Part shown: positions 1 through 12,000 of the stretch, piece by piece
Layout: every line of letters begins with the position of its first letter
Position numbering within the stretch: the first letter of the stretch is position 1
From: Amblyomma americanum
Taxonomy: Eukaryota; Arthropoda; Arachnida; Ixodida; Ixodidae
Direction of reading: 5' to 3'
Assembly (NCBI RefSeq): GCF_052857255.1
Contig: NC_135497.1
Location: 343,458,183-343,522,182 of the forward strand
DNA length: 64,000 nucleotides
Notes under the pieces: generated by a model
What the model saw: the letters and a program-made list of their open reading frames with translations, nothing else
Told to the model about the DNA's origin: nothing
Database searches by the model: none
Translations under genes and position numbers: made by a program

Positions 1-349
1 CAAGGGTAAAACCGATAAAAACTGAAGAAATGGAATTGTAGAAAGAATAAAAATTGACAGTATGTAGCAACGTAAGGCTAAAAAAATTCACAGACCTTAA
101 CAATAAAATGATGCAACAGTGACACTCAACGATTGAAACAAATTTCGTTATTTATCCTGTGACACAACGTAGCTAGCTTGCAAGGGGCAGAAAAGACTAC
201 GGGAATCTACTATTTATTCGCAACCTTTTTCATATTATGTGCTACCCGGTGGGAATACGGGATAACGGCTGGCCTCACCCTCCTATTGCTTTCCTGAGTA
301 CCTTTCTTCTCCTTGCCTTTAACTTTCCTGAGTAACTTTAGTAGCCTTG
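1..349. other. Left flank, no gene seen
   Basis: No coding region, RNA or known element is supported here. A short run around 280-350 repeats variants of 'ttcctgagta', which looks like local slippage. Similarity to the second copy of the segmental duplication begins only at about 350, so this is unique flank as far as the window shows. Confidence 0.5.
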
Positions 350-751
350 AGTAGCCTAATACACACTCCACATAGTCATCGCCATCCAGCAATCTTACTC
401 GGGCTTCTGGAGAAGCCGCGATCCAAATCCAGATCCGCATTGGTCTGAGCGCTTTCAGCTTCAGCGTACAACGTAAGCACTATCAAATCTCATTTGGCGT
501 TTTCAACAGTAAAGTGCAGACATCGTCGCCTGAGTGTTCCCAACTGTTATCTACCGCTGCTGCCAGCACTAAGATGGTTCTGATAGACCCCAAAAAAACG
601 CCGCCTTTGCGATATGTTTTCTTTAATTACATCCTGCATTGTCTAAGCTTTTAAATGTAGCGAAAGTTGTGATATTTTGCGCATCTACAAAATGTTCACA
701 TACCAATGCACTAGCTAAGTTTAGTTTATATTTTTTGGCGTTTACTGTTCA

Positions 752-962
752 AAACCGACGCAGGCTATGAGGGACGCCGTAGTGCAAGGCTCCGAATAAT
801 TTCGACCACCTTGGGTTCATTATAGCGCGCTAACATTGCACAGTGCACGGGGGCTCCTCTTGCATTTCGCCTCTATCCACACGCGACCACCGCTGCCGGG
901 ATCGAACCCGCCTATTTCGGGTCAGCAGCCGACCACCACAACCACTTAGCCACCGCAGCGGC
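752..962 (-). mobile_element. tRNA-derived SINE (copy 1)
   Basis: Read on the minus strand, a tRNA-like head (about 958 to 882) carries a box-A-like GTGGCTAAGTGG and a box-B GGGTTCGATCCC. The body follows, with the AGGTGGTCGAAATTATTC and CACTACGGCGTCCCTCATA blocks that I recognise from abundant tick SINEs. The body runs on to about 752 and ends near GGTTTTGAACAGT. The head does not fold as a full tRNA. Pol III transcription is inferred from family knowledge. Confidence 0.8.
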
Positions 963-1170
963 TGCAACACTAGCGTATACCAACACACTAACAGAATATT
1001 ACGAGGATGCACATCACGCTGAAATGAACGCAGGTGCGATCCCATAAGGGTGAGAGCCTAAACCATAGTCGAACTACAAGCACATCGTAGCCTTCTACGG
1101 CATGCGCAGCTGAACATGTGAAGAGACGCATGTAAATCGGTTCGAAACGTTTAAGATCGTTAATTCCTAC

Positions 1171-1360
1171 TCATCACGTTTCGAGATTTCGTGGGGTCTG
1201 CTACGGCCCTCGATCACAGCGCCATCTGTGGCAGCAAAAACTCATCACGCTTCGAGATTTCGTGAGGTCTCCTACCACTCTGAGATCAAAGCGCCGTCTG
1301 TGGCTGCAACTAGAAAACAGCGCATCTCGCATTGTGACTTGTAGCGCCATCTACAATAAC
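1171..1360. repeat. Short tandem duplication with GCGCCATCT motifs
   Basis: A unit of about 72 bp (TCATCACG-TTCGAGATTTCGTG... ending near GCGCC[A/G]TCTGTGGC) occurs twice in tandem, at about 1171 and 1243, and a further GCGCCATCT follows at 1344-1352. Copy 2 keeps the same arrangement at about 26338-26525. The reverse complement AGATGGCGC resembles the core of known CTCF sites. Function is unknown. Confidence 0.6.
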
Positions 1361-2229
1361 ATTGTAGAAGAAACCACCTGCCGCGTGCCAATCATGACAC
1401 CACTGTCCAATATGGTGGATAGAGGTGGAACTATGTGAGTATGACGTCAGGGCAAGAAATGGCGGTGTAGTTTCGGTTTCTCGAATCCAAGATTGCGCCC
1501 AATAAAATTGGTTGTGGCCTCTCATCCCTGCCCCTGAGCAAAAAATATCCTAAAACGATTAGGAAACATGTCCCATAACAGTACCGCGTAAACTCATACC
1601 ACTATATATACTCCAACAACAATGGGCACCCGTCCGAGGACAGTTGTACACCGAATTTGGTAGGCAAATGAAGTTCTATGGGTTGTAGTTTTGAAATTAA
1701 ACCCCAATTAGACATACGTATACATTGTATACATGCAATTATTAATTGAAGTGTTACCATATCGCACCGCAAGCCGAATTTTAGGCCCACCTTGACCCCC
1801 CAAACAAAGAAAATTTCGTTTGGGACTTATCTTGAGGGAATGCAACTCGACAGTGGTAGACGGGCATCGTAATTTCTCTGATAAATGGCGCTAGGGAGAG
1901 ATCGTTCCGCTAGGTGGCGTGCGTGCACTAGTAGCCGAGCGTGGTGGCAATCCACCCCGTTTCAAAGGGGTTTACGTTCCGTTTCTCGACAGGAGCGGTG
2001 CGTTCTTCTTCGCTTTCGTTATCTAGTAAACTAAGCAGCTAACGCTCGTTATTTCAACGTCTTCCAGACTGTAGCGGCCTTCTATATGCACATCTTTCAT
2101 AATTTTCAGCCCATCATTATGGGTAAAGAGCAAATACCTGCTTAGCGCTATATCTTCTCTTGCTACTGCATTACCTAGAAAAAAACACGCGCCAGCTAGC
2201 GGTACTAAACCAGCGTACCGCATAAGATC
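1361..2229. other. Unassigned duplicated stretch with a short conserved minus-strand frame
   Basis: No recognisable element or RNA. A 66-codon minus-strand frame (2223-2023) has protein-like composition, but in copy 2 (27395-27186) the matching frame has lost its reading through a stop near the middle. I therefore do not call a gene. The stretch also holds more AT/TGGCGCT-type motifs near 1884 and 1913. Confidence 0.35.
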
Positions 2230-3117
2230 GACGGGTGTGTACTCGCCAGGAAGCCAAGATCAGGACGAATTCCAAATAACGCCAGCCGCCGGAGACAATT
2301 TAGCCGCCAAACCAACCCCTACTGATACATAGAGGTTGAAAGTGAACTTCTGCTTGGTTCAAAAACCAACCTTGTGGTCTTTAAGATCGCAGATCATTCC
2401 ATTAAGAACACCGACTTCTGTTCAATGACGGAAACCCTGGCTTTTTGACTGGTCCAGAGCGGATCATATCAGCATTCTTGACCTTTTGGAACTGTCAGAC
2501 ACAAATTTTTGTTCTAGTTCTCAAGTTCCCACAGTGTCTGTCAACCAGTTATGGCTGTCTTTTGTAACCATCGTGGAGGATTGCTTATCTAAGTATATCC
2601 CACAGATAACAAGCCAGTGCGCTGAACAAACTCATGAATAAGAAGAGGAATTATACATCTTAAGCGCGAAATATTTCGATTAAGAACGCTGGAGCACAGA
2701 CAACACTTCCTAAGTTACGCTCTTAAAATGCGCAGCCATTGATACGCACTCAAACAAGCTGTGAAAGCGGCCAAGCAGGAAGATATGAACGCCACATTAA
2801 GTAATTTTATCTTGACCGCTCCTCATAAATTCTTGTGGTACTTGACCTCAAAGACTAGAAAGAATATACCCCATCTGAACGGAGAACTAATCACAGCTAA
2901 TCCCTTTAACAATTATTTAACTTTGTGTTTACACTTGATGATCTATGCGATAAAATTGAAGATTAATGGCGAAAACAATAGAGTCTCGGAAATAACAATA
3001 ACTGGAGTAGGAATATTTGCCTTACTTCTCATTATTGACACCAAAAAATCGAGATGTCCAGGCAATATACCGAATGAATTTCTCAAACGTTACGCTGAAT
3101 AAATTTCCAAATACCAT
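2230..3117 (+). pseudogene. CR1/Jockey-type LINE, 5' part of pol (copy 1)
   Basis: From about 2700 the plus strand encodes, in pieces, the segment between the endonuclease and reverse transcriptase of a non-LTR retrotransposon. The clearest stretch (2761-3102) contains KAAKQE, PHKFLWYLTSK and SPGNIPNEFLKRYAE-like blocks, where the third normally sits just before RT domain 1. The weaker 2230-2700 part has stops in all frames and may be the end of the endonuclease. The LINE resumes at 4485 after a private insertion. Stops and frameshifts make it non-functional. Confidence 0.7.
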
Positions 3118-3153
3118 TTGATTTTATATAATAAATCAATAGAAACCATAGAG

Positions 3154-3438
3154 CATACATACATACATACATACACACATACATACATACATACATACAT
3201 ACATACATACATACATACATACATACATACATACATACATACATGCATGCATGTATGTATGCATGCATGCATGCATACATACATACATACATACATACAT
3301 ACATACATACATACATACATACATACATACATACATACATACATACATACATACATACATACATACATACATACATACATACATACATACATACATACAT
3401 ACATACATACATACATACATACATACATACATACATAC
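3154..3438. repeat. (CATA)n microsatellite with an internal strand switch
   Basis: About 285 bp of CATA tetranucleotide repeats. It is broken at 3243-3276 by ATGC repeats and a short stretch in which the complementary phase (TATG) is on the plus strand, so the array can fold back on itself. All six frames are open in the repeat, giving spurious tetrapeptide 'proteins' that should be ignored. It is absent from copy 2 and adjoins the antisense LINE tail to its right, so it probably grew from that LINE's 3' end. Confidence 0.95.
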
Positions 3439-4484
3439 GAGTTTTATTCTCCACAAAGAAGTGTAAGGAGGTGGAGGGAAAAGTCGTACATTTGCGGCTT
3501 GAAAAATACTCCGCCCCCTTACAGTGTATACAGCAGCAGAGTGGGGCAGTAGACAGTCACATTTTTTTTTGTTGCAAATAGAATAGAAAAATAGCACTTT
3601 ATCGCATCAGACAATAAAATAAGCCTAAATAAGAGTTTCAATAGAGCACTGGATTTGGACGCCTGGAAAATTTTTTTTTTCCAAAATGAAACAATGTAAC
3701 GTAATTGAACATAAAGATAGACCTTTGCATTCATTCACAAATAAGAGTATGAGTAGAAAATATTTGTACATATTTGGAAGAGACATATTGTATAGATCAG
3801 CACCTTCTTTTTCTGCAGCATTCAATAATCGCGGAAGATTATACCGGAGTGTTTGTTGTCCATAGGCAGTGCGACATTTTGGAACTTTTCATCGTTCTGG
3901 AGTTCTCGTGCTGTAGGTGGGATAATTGGGTCTTAATTCTGCCATTTCCGTAAAACCTGTACTCTCTCGTTGGACACTTAAACGATACTGTCTGCATAAT
4001 TTGTATTCGTATGTATTTCTTACTTTCAATAAATTAAGCGAAGCAAAGATATGTGAAGAAGGTGCTGTGTATTCAGCGTTTTCAATTATTCGTACCATTT
4101 TTTCTGTAGCCTTTCAAGCTTCAACACATTAGTTTTTGTTGATTTTCCACAAACTAAATGAGAGTAGTTTAGGTGGGAGACAAAGAGAGCGCTGTAGACC
4201 ATTAGTTTAACTTTTTTGGAAGAGTATAGCGGTTGCGATTTAAAATTCCAGTTATGCAGCTCAGTTTGCTGATTAGACTGTTTACATGATCATTCCATTG
4301 TAAAGTTGAAGTTAAATATACCCCTAACACCTTGACAGTATCTACCACATCAATGGCTGCGGATCAAAACATTACGGTTCTTGTAACTAAATTTGTTTAT
4401 TTTTTTGTCGAAAAACTGCCACCTTTGTTTCATTTGCGTTAAGTTTTAATTGATTGCTGGAAGTCCACGAGTCCAATTTGCGGA
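3439..4484 (-). pseudogene. Antisense LINE fragment, RT C-terminal region
   Basis: On the minus strand, from 4484 down to about 3750, broken frames encode the part of a CR1/L2-like LINE after the RT catalytic core. Visible blocks include QLKLNANETKVAVFR, VLGVYLTSTLQWNDHVN, LMVYSALFVSHLNYSHLVWG-like and ERLQKKMVRIIENA, ending in a 'RTAYGQQTLRYNLPRLLN'-like C-terminus near 3840. About 200-300 bp of untranslated tail follow before the microsatellite. The whole block is missing from copy 2, where the surrounding LINE reads through, so it inserted after the duplication. Confidence 0.75.
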
Positions 4485-5318
4485 AGAACAACCAGAAATG
4501 CGGAAAATTGTTAAGATAATTTCGATACATAAATCAGGAGACCCAGCCAATGTTTACAACTAGCGTCCTATTTCTCTAAAATGTGCGGCTATGACTATAC
4601 TCATATGGAGGCAAACAAATATGATATTCCTTTATTTCTGAAAACCCTTTGTCCTGGTATCTCATTCTGAACTTCAGTATCAGGTATTTGGATTTCTTGG
4701 TGACGGGGCAATCACTAATTGGTAAAAGCCTATTTAAATGGCCGACACCAGTTTGTCAACATCGAAAAAGCGAGTCAAATTTGATAGAAGTTTTGTCTGG
4801 AATGATCCAGGGGTCAGTGCTTGCACCAGTTCGTTTTTTTCTTTCTATTAATGATTTCAGCACGAATGTAGACTCCACTGTATGTATGTTCGTGGACAAC
4901 TGCGATATCTACAAAGAAATCAATTGCTCTGCCGACCAAACAGCCCTAAACAACTAACTCCAAAATGTATCGAAGTGATGTGACTACTGGCAGATGGCAC
5001 TAAAGCTGGAAAACACTTTCTCCATGACAGTCACTGGAAACAAACAGCCATTAAATCACAGTTATGAAATCAAACAGAAGACACTCACAACAGTACTGCA
5101 CTTCAAGTAACTTGGCATGATTGTTGCCTTGGACCTACGATGGAACGAGCACGTGACACACACTACCACAAAAGCGCATTCTCCTCTTTGCACCATGAGA
5201 CGTTCCCTTCGAACTGCTTCATCGGAAACAAAAATTTCGGCATAATACATTTGACTTGTCCGTCCTGTGATAGAATACAATATTATTACCTGCCTGTCCC
5301 ACACTAAACAATATAGTG
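4485..5318 (+). pseudogene. CR1/Jockey-type LINE, reverse transcriptase part (copy 1)
   Basis: Continuation of the LINE begun at 2230. It encodes IHKSGDPANVYN-RPISL (RT domain 1), a GMIQGSVLAPV block (domain B) and MFVDNCDIYKEI. The last should be FADD, so the two catalytic aspartates are altered; copy 2 shares the FVDN sequence. Several frameshifts are present. At 5318 the LINE is cut by an integrase-deleted Gypsy element and resumes at 8435 with KSVQRNAVQFIFNKY. Confidence 0.75.
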
Positions 5319-5438
5319 TGTGATATCGGGACAACAAAGATGAAGTAAAGAACGGAGGCACGGGAGAAGAGGAAAGGAAGTGACATTAAAGGCTAGGCAT
5401 TGGAGCGGACGGTCGCGTCTCAGCTTCAGTCCTTTACA
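5319..5438 (+). repeat. 5' LTR of Gypsy A (copy 1)
   Basis: A 120-bp direct repeat starting TGTGATATCGGGACAAC and ending TTCAGTCCTTTACA. The matching 3' LTR is at 8313-8434. It begins TG and ends CA. A primer-binding-type TGGCGCAG follows two bases after the LTR, overlapping the gag start codon. The flanking tetramers (agtg / attg here, aatg / attg in copy 2) are compatible with a degraded 4-bp target duplication. Confidence 0.8.
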
Positions 5439-6780
5439 ATGGCGCAGTCGACTAACGTCTGGCCTGACCCAGTTATCCCCGACACGCCCCACCTTCGCAG
5501 CGGCCGGCAATCACACGCCCGGCTCACTTGGCGCCTGAGACCTCTGTCCTGTCCGAGAACGGCGTTCACGCCTCCTCGGAGGATTCGGCCCTAGCCCTCC
5601 TTCCCGAAGCCCTCATCACCCCCCGGGAGTGATCCGCCTCTGTCACTGCAGCGCTTGGATGCGCTTCGCTGTCCCGTTGGGGCCCACTACCGTCAGTACA
5701 GCTTCCGGAGTTCCATGGTTTTTCTGATGACGCCGAAGCGTGGATCCAAGTTGTCGACGTTGATGCCCGGCGTTCTGACTGGTCTTCCGCCAACACGCTC
5801 GCCTTCGCAGAAGACCATTTCCGTGATGCCGCCCGCGCCTTGCACCTGTATGAAGGCCGCCGCTACACCACTTGGTCGGCCTAGAACGCTGTCCTTCTTG
5901 TCGCCTCTGTGCGCCCGACGTCAAATTCACGACGATGAAATCGCGGCGCCAGGCTCCAGATGAAGATGTCGCCCTGTACATTTAGGGCAAGGTCCGTCTT
6001 CTTCAGGCCTGCAATATCAAGTGACCAACATCCGCTGCTAAGCACTACGTTGTCGACAGGCTCCACGATAGCACCCACGCATCGATTATGTCCACATATG
6101 ACACCGAGAGCCTGTCCATTTTTGTCCGCCGGGCGGCTGCCTTGCATGACACCGCCAGTCGTCGCGGGATCCTTACTGCCGTCGGGACATCTTCCGCAGC
6201 ACCACAGCAGCGCTGCGGTTGCATTTCGTGCAGACGAGTTGGACACATGTACAAGGATTATCCTCATGCTGCCCGACCGCGCATGCATTTCCAGAACAAT
6301 CGCCGTCCTTTCCTGCCGGTGCATGAAGGCGGCGCTCAGCGAACGGCCTGCTCCAACGGCATGCACCGGTTCCCCTTAGTCAATGAATCTCATCCCCACA
6401 GCATGGCTTGGGGGGAAGGTCCGTTCCCGTTGGTGCAGTCGATCTGTGCTTCCGCATAGAGGCTGGCAGCAAGGTCCTGGTGGGCGTCCCGGTGCTTGCG
6501 GGCTTGCCTGCAGACCTAATCTTCGGTGCGGACAACCTCATGCCCGGTGACGTGGCTCTTTCCATCCAAAACGGCGAAGTGGAGCTCCGCTCGTGCAGTG
6601 CTGGCTCTACCTAGCCTACCCGTGAACGAGCATCCAAAAGGTAAGACTTCCGGTTCTCAAACCTTGAGTGCAATGGGCACCGGCACAGTGCCATTTACGC
6701 GGAGACTAGGGCCCAGCTTCCTGGCGCTGACTTGATTGTTCAGCGCATACCAACGGACAATCACCCCCCCCCCCCATAAC
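5439..6780 (+). pseudogene. Gypsy A gag and protease remnant (copy 1)
   Basis: Gag begins with ATG at 5439 directly after the LTR. The coding sequence is broken by many frameshifts: the equivalents of the longer copy-2 gag frames are split here into pieces of about 60-140 codons. The zinc-knuckle region near 6210-6270 is degraded. A protease-like C-terminal ILGADNLMPGDVALS-type block lies near 6510-6580, but no DTG catalytic triplet is visible. A poly-C run near 6767-6777 recurs in copy 2 (near 31641-31655), so it predates the duplication. Confidence 0.7.
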
Positions 6781-8022
6781 TATACCGCCGCTGCGCTACG
6801 CAGAGCGCGAGCGAACGGTCATCGCTGACCAGGTGCGTAACATGCTGACTGCTGGCGTCGTCAGACCATGCTCGAGCCCTTGGGCAGCTCTAGTTGTTTT
6901 CGCACGCAAGGAAAACTGCACTCTGAGGTTTTGCGTTGACTACAGAGGGCAATATAAGCACACGATCCCAGACTCTTACCCGCTTCTCAATACCAGCGAC
7001 ACAATTGATGCCGTCCGACACGCAAAATACTTTTCATCTCTCGACTTGCGCTCCGGGTATTCGCAGATCAACGTCGCTGAAGAGGATAAACACAAGACTG
7101 CTTTTCGCACCCCTACTGAGTTGTACGAGTTCAGTCGCATGTCTTTCGGGCTACGAACAGCTCCAAGCACTTTCCAACGCGCTATGAGCACGGTGTTCGC
7201 TTCTCTCAAAGATCACGCCTATGTGATCTACCTCGATGACATTTTGGTCGTCGGCGGCAGCGAAGATGGGCATCTCCGGATTCTAGATGATGTTCTGGCC
7301 AGGTTATGGCAGGCCGGCTCTGGGCTGAACCGCGAGAAATGTACGCTTTGTGTGTCGGATATCTCCTACATCGGTAAGAAAATTTCTGCGGAGGGCATTC
7401 ACCCGCTCCCAGAGATCTTAGCGGCTGCCACGAATTACTCCACACCCGACTGTGTGAAGCGGCTGCAGACATTCCTTAGCATGGCTTCCTATATACGGAA
7501 ATTTGTCGCCAATTCTGCACACCACAGCAGCTCCCCTCACGAATTTGTTTAAGAAGAGCTTGAAATTCATATGGGGTGAACGGCAGTAACGAGCCTTTCA
7601 AGCGCTCAAAGATCAACCGACTCAGTGCCCGGCACTTAGTCACTTTCGCGAAGATTGGCACACTGAAGTGTACACTGACGCCATCCAGGTCGGACTGGGG
7701 CGGTTCTGCTCTCGCGCGACTCTCAGGGTTCTCAGCACGTCGTTGCGTACGCTAGCCGCAAATTATCCAATGCCGAAACCACTACCACTCTAACGAAATG
7801 GGATGTCTGGCGGTGGCCTGGGTGCGACGCGGCCTAAAGTCGACCGGGTGTAAACTGACAGCAAAATACGATAAGCCTTACGTCATCACTGAGCGGTTAG
7901 GTGACAATACCGGGCGTGTGTGTACTGCTGCGTTTCAGGCAGAATCGGACAGGCGGAGAAGAAACAATTTCGCAGTGCACATGTCGCGGTTGAAGCAAAG
8001 GGTCGTTCGCTTGCAAGACTGA
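6781..8022 (+). pseudogene. Gypsy A reverse transcriptase, RNase H relic and pol tail (copy 1)
   Basis: From 6833 an open stretch of about 239 codons encodes a Ty3/Gypsy reverse transcriptase: FCVDYR, YFSSLDLRSGYSQINV (first catalytic Asp), TAFRTPTELYEF, SFGLRTAPSTFQ and VIYLDDILVVG (the catalytic DD). All three aspartates are kept. It then degrades through an RNase H relic (YTDA near 7673-7682). Near 7800-7830 the sequence jumps from an RNase H motif straight to a pol tail (TAKYDKPYVITERLGDNTG...RRRRNNFAVHMSRLKQR). The whole integrase is missing. Copy 2 has the same junction, so the deletion is older than the duplication. Confidence 0.85.
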
Positions 8023-8312
8023 GTGAATTGTGGACGGAATAAGTTATGGTGCCTCTTCCTACAACCATGGCCGCCAGAGCTGAAGCGAAAGTGTTCGCAT
8101 GGTTCGTTTGAAACGTTGGTGTTCAGCGCAACTGTCATTACTGTCGCAGTCGTTTGTAGTGCCTATACGATCCCTGTGCGTCGATATATGATTTACCCCC
8201 GCAGTCTTCGGCCTTTCACACACATTCGTGGAATCCTCCCCTTTATGAAGCACATTATGTGTAACGGACTGTGGTGTTGCCTTTTACTTTCAAGTCCGCA
8301 GTCGTGGCCGAG

Positions 8313-8434
8313 TGTGATGCCGGGACAACAAAAATGAAATAAAGATCGGAAGCGCGGGGCGAAGAGGACAAGGAAGTGACATTAAAGGCTAGGAATTCGA
8401 GCGGGCGGCCGCGTCTCAGCTTCAGTCCTTTACA
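8313..8434 (+). repeat. 3' LTR of Gypsy A (copy 1)
   Basis: A 122-bp repeat from TGTGATGCCGGGACAAC to CAGTCCTTTACA, paired with 5319-5438. The ~290 bp before it (8023-8312) are untranslated pol trailer with no other feature. Immediately after it the host LINE resumes. Confidence 0.8.
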
Positions 8435-9009
8435 ATTGACAGATAAAAGTGTCCAGCGAAATGCTGTCCAATTTATATTCAACAAATACAGTCGTCATGA
8501 ATCCCCCATACTGCTTCTGCAAATAGCCATCCTATCTCTAATCCACACTAGCCGGACTGTTGCGAGTTATGTTTTGTTCCTAATTTTGAATAATGGCACG
8601 AAACATTTTAAGACTAAATATATGCTTGAGCCAAAGACACGTGTCAGAAGAACAAACATGAAAAGAATCTATCTGAATACGCATACCGTAGTTATATGCA
8701 TAGAGATTTTCATTTTTCTTACAGCTGATTCGTGCGTGGAATATGTTGCCTCCTGAAATTGTGAACCAGATGTGTCCTGAAGCACTTGTATTGAAGCTAA
8801 CAAACCAATCGAAATATTATTAACTACAATGTCACAATGTGTGATTTACATGTACCTTGAGTAAAAGTGAAAAAGTTCCTTTTCTTTTCTATCTTTAATT
8901 TTATTTTGCATTTTTCATATGTATGTGAACCCGATCCAATTGCGGCTTCAAAGTAAGGCCAACTCTATGTAGTAAATAAATAAATACATAAACCAATAAA
9001 TAAATAATG
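8435..9009 (+). pseudogene. CR1/Jockey-type LINE, C-terminus and 3' tail (copy 1)
   Basis: The LINE interrupted at 5318 continues with KSVQRNAVQFIFNKYSRHESP, an RT C-terminal block. A terminal REWNMLPPEIV-like segment (about 8725-8830) leads into an AT-rich 3' tail with AATAAATAAATA repeats at 8970-9009. A frameshift separates this from the part before the Gypsy insertion. The same junctions are present in copy 2. Confidence 0.75.
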
Positions 9010-12000
9010 GCCATTTATATACATGTAATGCTTGAAATGCCATCTTAACTATGTTTAAGATCACTCTCTACGTACCAGCCTGCCAAATGCACTCTCTTCT
9101 ATAGCAACAAAAATAACTCTAAGTATTTACTGTCGTCTATTCTCCCGCAAAGAACACGAGCACAGTACCCGAAACCTCCGTGACACTACTACTCTGTGCA
9201 GCCGCCTGCTTAACCCCAGGGTGCAATGTAGCACATGGGCGCGGCGCCTCTAGAAGTGCTAACAAATTGTCAGCAGCCCACTCGGGCTGGTGGGCCGCCA
9301 AGCTGCGCATACGGCGAAAGGTTGTCAAATGTTCCCTCTTGCAATCCATGCAATTGTGAGGTGGTCATTGTCAAGAGAAGCGTGCAGGCGCCTACGAGAT
9401 GCCATTCACGGCGGAGGACGGGGAAAAGCAGCCGAGATCAGCGTGTGCCGTGTCCCGTGTGCGCTTTCCGCCCCGTTCTTCCGGTCGGAGCACGGCCAGA
9501 ACCTTGGTGGTGGTGGCAGCAGAGGCGGTGATCGGAGCAGACAATAACGCTTCCCGCATGGGCGGATACAATGGAAGCCCAAGGCAGAGGTCCCTCTCCA
9601 CGTTTTCCAGTGAGCGCAACCTGGGGTGCTGGCTGCGGCAGACGCGTTAATAGATGACGTGTACTGAAGCATTTTCGAAGACAAAAGGAAGGCTGTATTG
9701 TTACACCCGACGCCACTGTACCATAAATAGAGCATTAGTTACCATTTACAGGGAGAAAAAGCGCAGGCATGGAGTCATACTTTCATTTGTGAGAAAAAGA
9801 CTGGTGGACAAAACATCAGAGCAAGAACAGGAGAAATCAGCATTTAAAACGTTACAATTCATTCTTCAAAGGGCTAGCGCAAGCCAGTGGACTACGCTAT
9901 GCATGAAGCATTAAAGCTGGACGTAAAACACATGACAGTGCTACTTTGTTGTTCCGGCCGTAGCAGAAAAAATACTGCATAGGCTGGTCGCTTTCGCAGG
10001 AAGAATCTGGATAACTTATCCGTATTGATTAGAATTTTTAAAAATTAAGCACTGAGATGCTAAAATAGATCAAATAATAATCAAAAAATCAAAGTGCTCT
10101 TCCATACGGAGCAGACAATAACTAACACTGCATTAGGAAAGCTTCATTTTCAGTCCTGTATAATTGTTCGCGATTTGAAGCAATCGCTTTGGACTACCTT
10201 TACCGTTCGATACCTGATTGGTAGACGATACCATTTTTGCTTGCCAATTTATCACAGAGTGGTTCTAATTATCATCCTCTTTCTCCGTTTACGTTATGTA
10301 AAAAGAACTGATATTCTCTGACGTTACCTACCCTTCTAATCGATACTGCTGGGCCATTTCAAGTTTTCCGTCATCCACATTTAGATAGTCAGAGCGCTCG
10401 ACATTTTACAAAACTTGTTTTCATCCTTTTACATTGATGGTACTTGTAATTCTTTTTTTTTCTTAGCTGCTCAGAAATCTAACCGTGGGTTCGGTCGTTT
10501 GGTCATCGGCGTGCATGTTCGGTGTCATCCTGTATCAAAAGTTTGGCATAGAGATGAGCATCTGAAGGAGTCGCCACAAGTGCTCTCCCTTGAAGCATTC
10601 CAAAAGAGGTGAGGCTCGCTGGTGGGCAAAGATAGTAGTCAGTGGGTTGTCTCACCGCGACAAAAGTGCAATAAAGTGCACAGCTAACACCTGTACGATA
10701 AATCACCGCTCAGAATAAGTGTCTCGAAACTGGTACGAATTTGGCTACGTTCTACTGAATCTTGTGTGCATAGCATTTAACTGGTAAACACCACAATATC
10801 TGGTTCCGCTGCAGATTTTTCTTGGTGCTGAGGACGTGCGCCTTCTGACTGCTGCTGGCGGGGATTAAAAAAATTTGGGCTGGCAATCTACGTGTCAAAA
10901 GCACCAGCTGCACGTTTATATTTGAGCCTCAACGGTGGTACGGCACCTTCACCGAAGAACCGTAGGTTGATATTTTTACAACATACAACGAGTCCAACCT
11001 AAGGGTTACCAAACTGTTCCGATATGGAGCGTCCTATAGTAGTGAAACCAAGTGAGTGCCATTTGGATTCACGCGGCCTAATTTTCAGCCACTTTTCCAT
11101 TGTGTTTATGGAGTTCAATATTAAGACCAGCATCTAACATTTGAACGGATAGCTTCAGGAAGAACATATGAATAGAGATGCTGCAGATCCTTAACAAATA
11201 AATGGCTAAATGTTTTTATGAAGGCAAGCTTTACTTACAGATCTCTTTTTACTCGAGTTACAAAAACGCCCGAGAGAAAAAAAAAATCTACCACGCTGGG
11301 TTCGCTTACGGACTGTATTAAGCGGCAGCAACCGTTGATGTAGTGTGCAAAGCGAGAGACGTCATTTCTGAAGGGTGTGAGCGGTAAACTGAACAAATTG
11401 GTCGGAAAATAATGATAGCAGTTGTCCTCGTGTAGAAACTAATGGGGGGGGGGGGGGGAGGCTTTTGATTTGGCGTGAGTTTGAGCTTGTGTTTTTTGCA
11501 TGCGTCTGTGCTTGCGTGCGCGTGCTTGTAGGGCGGTTTCTTGCGTGTTCTCATCCGTGGAGCTCATCTTATATAGCAATAGTATTGTGTAACCCAAGTC
11601 TAGTTGAAGCGTGGCGTACATTTATCCCCGCCGCTCGCGCTGAGTGCCCCATAGTGACGCGTTAGGGCTTTTTAAAAGCTGCGACTTTCGCCTCCTGACA
11701 CTGTGATTATCGTTACTCTGCGACAAAAGAGAGAGCATCGGTCTAGCCGCAAAAGTCTTGAAACCGGTTTCCGTCCGATTAGAATTCAATTTCAACGCCG
11801 TTGCGCGCGTTCTCCGACTGACCAATGGAGAGCGCCGAGACGGTGTGCGACGTGGACTACATCAGGAGCTGTCGCCGCAACGCAAGCAAAACAGGTTATT
11901 TAATCAACACATGCGAACATTGCCTTACAACGAAAAGTGCGCCCATCAAAACAATATCAACACATTCCGTGTAGCGCTACAGTCATGGTTCACGACGGGT

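Noticed and set aside
882..958. A functional tRNA gene on the minus strand
   Set aside because: No proper cloverleaf. The adjoining body is that of a known type of tick SINE.
2023..2223. A small conserved minus-strand protein
   Set aside because: The copy 2 counterpart has a stop and indels, with no recognisable motif.
3154..3438. A CRISPR array
   Set aside because: Simple microsatellite without spacers, in a eukaryotic genome. No array-like repeat-spacer pattern exists anywhere in the window.
3083..3597. Long open frames of repeated Met-Tyr-Val-Cys or His-Thr-Tyr-Ile through the CATA array
   Set aside because: They are translations of a tetranucleotide repeat and are open in every frame. 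Not genes.
5881..6366. A 161-codon minus-strand frame and the matching 30566-31267 frame
   Set aside because: Antisense to Gypsy A gag, open by GC-rich codon usage. Gag zinc-knuckle and capsid blocks are on the plus strand.
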